Shown: one piece after another, positions 63,712-64,000 of the stretch
How the letters are laid out: each line of letters opens with the position of its first letter
Position numbering within the stretch: position 1 is the stretch's first letter
Assembly (NCBI GenBank): GCA_946800325.1
Contig: OX326958.1
Span: forward strand, 9,434,001 to 9,498,000
Length of the DNA: 64,000 nt
Reading direction: 5' to 3'
Origin: Luzula sylvatica
Taxonomy: Eukaryota > Streptophyta > Magnoliopsida > Poales > Juncaceae
Program-made: the position numbers and the translations under genes
The notes under the pieces: generated by a model
Databases searched by the model: none
Told to the model about the DNA's origin: nothing
Seen by the model: only the letters and a program-made list of their open reading frames with translations

Positions 63712-64000
63712 AGTTACGAGTCTGGTCATTTTTTACATTCATTTTGTTGGGAACCGAGGTTGGATATTTGTCCATAGACTTGCAACCCAGGGTTGTCCCG
63801 GATTTTTAACGACCCGAGATATATTTCGGAAAGAAACTACGACCATCTAATTATTTCAATTTATTGTTATGTTAATTCTTCTGCAAAGCAAGGAGCTCGA
63901 ATTTTCACAAGAAGGAAGGAATTACAATATAAAACTGATGCGAGCTCTGTAGCTTTTGCACACGACCAAGGGAAGCGGAAAAAGTATTCGCAAATAAACG
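63712..64000. other. 3' flank; possible start of a long terminal repeat at ~63,745
   Basis: No reading frame is supported here. TGTTGGGAACCGAGGTTGG at about 63,745 has the TG start and general look of some plant Copia-type LTRs, and the following sequence is more mixed in composition than the flank. The window ends before any second LTR, primer binding site or coding region, so this is only a hint. Confidence 0.2.

Noticed and set aside
1..64000. Telomere or rDNA proximity, and tRNA genes
   Set aside because: I saw no runs of the plant telomere motif TTTAGGG, no rRNA-like sequence, and no cloverleaf with a GTTCGAATCC-type arm.

Overview
The window looks like nuclear DNA of a flowering plant, probably a eudicot. 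The evidence is a very AT-rich satellite array, a small hAT-type transposon with plant-style ends, and a plant F-box/F-box-associated gene. No bacterial or viral gene organisation is visible. I cannot name the species.

Positions 1 to about 56,832 are one uninterrupted tandem satellite in a single orientation. The monomer is about 173-174 bp, giving roughly 325 copies, and the array runs off the left edge. Each monomer is itself three related subunits of about 58, 57 and 59 bp, each opening with a GAAGnnTAACAC box. The array is mosaic at a larger scale. The first 6.4 kb is divergent with no clear higher-order repeat (HOR). From 6.4 to 18.4 kb there is a series of HOR units whose length grows in whole-monomer steps (about 10, 11, 12, 12, 13 monomers). 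From 17.5 to 31.5 kb a 2,092-bp (12-monomer) HOR is nested inside a 5,380-bp tandem duplication. From 31.35 to 40.36 kb there is a nearly perfect 4,505-bp (26-monomer) tandem duplication. From 45.9 to 56 kb there are a 2,486-bp and then a 2,265-bp (13-monomer) HOR. No genes lie in the array; its open frames are by-products of the repeat.

Positions 56,833-62,520 are AT-rich flanking DNA. It holds a 723-bp non-autonomous hAT-like element made mostly of degenerate CCCGAA repeats (57,934-58,656, with a perfect 8-bp target duplication), several inverted and direct repeats, one exon-like island and one small candidate ORF on the minus strand. Large parts contain nothing I can name.

Positions 62,521-63,711 hold the only recognisable protein gene, an intronless F-box protein with a C-terminal F-box-associated region. 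It is broken by a single in-frame TAA at codon 129, with the frame otherwise open to the end. The last 290 bp may contain the start of a long terminal repeat, but the window ends too soon to tell.
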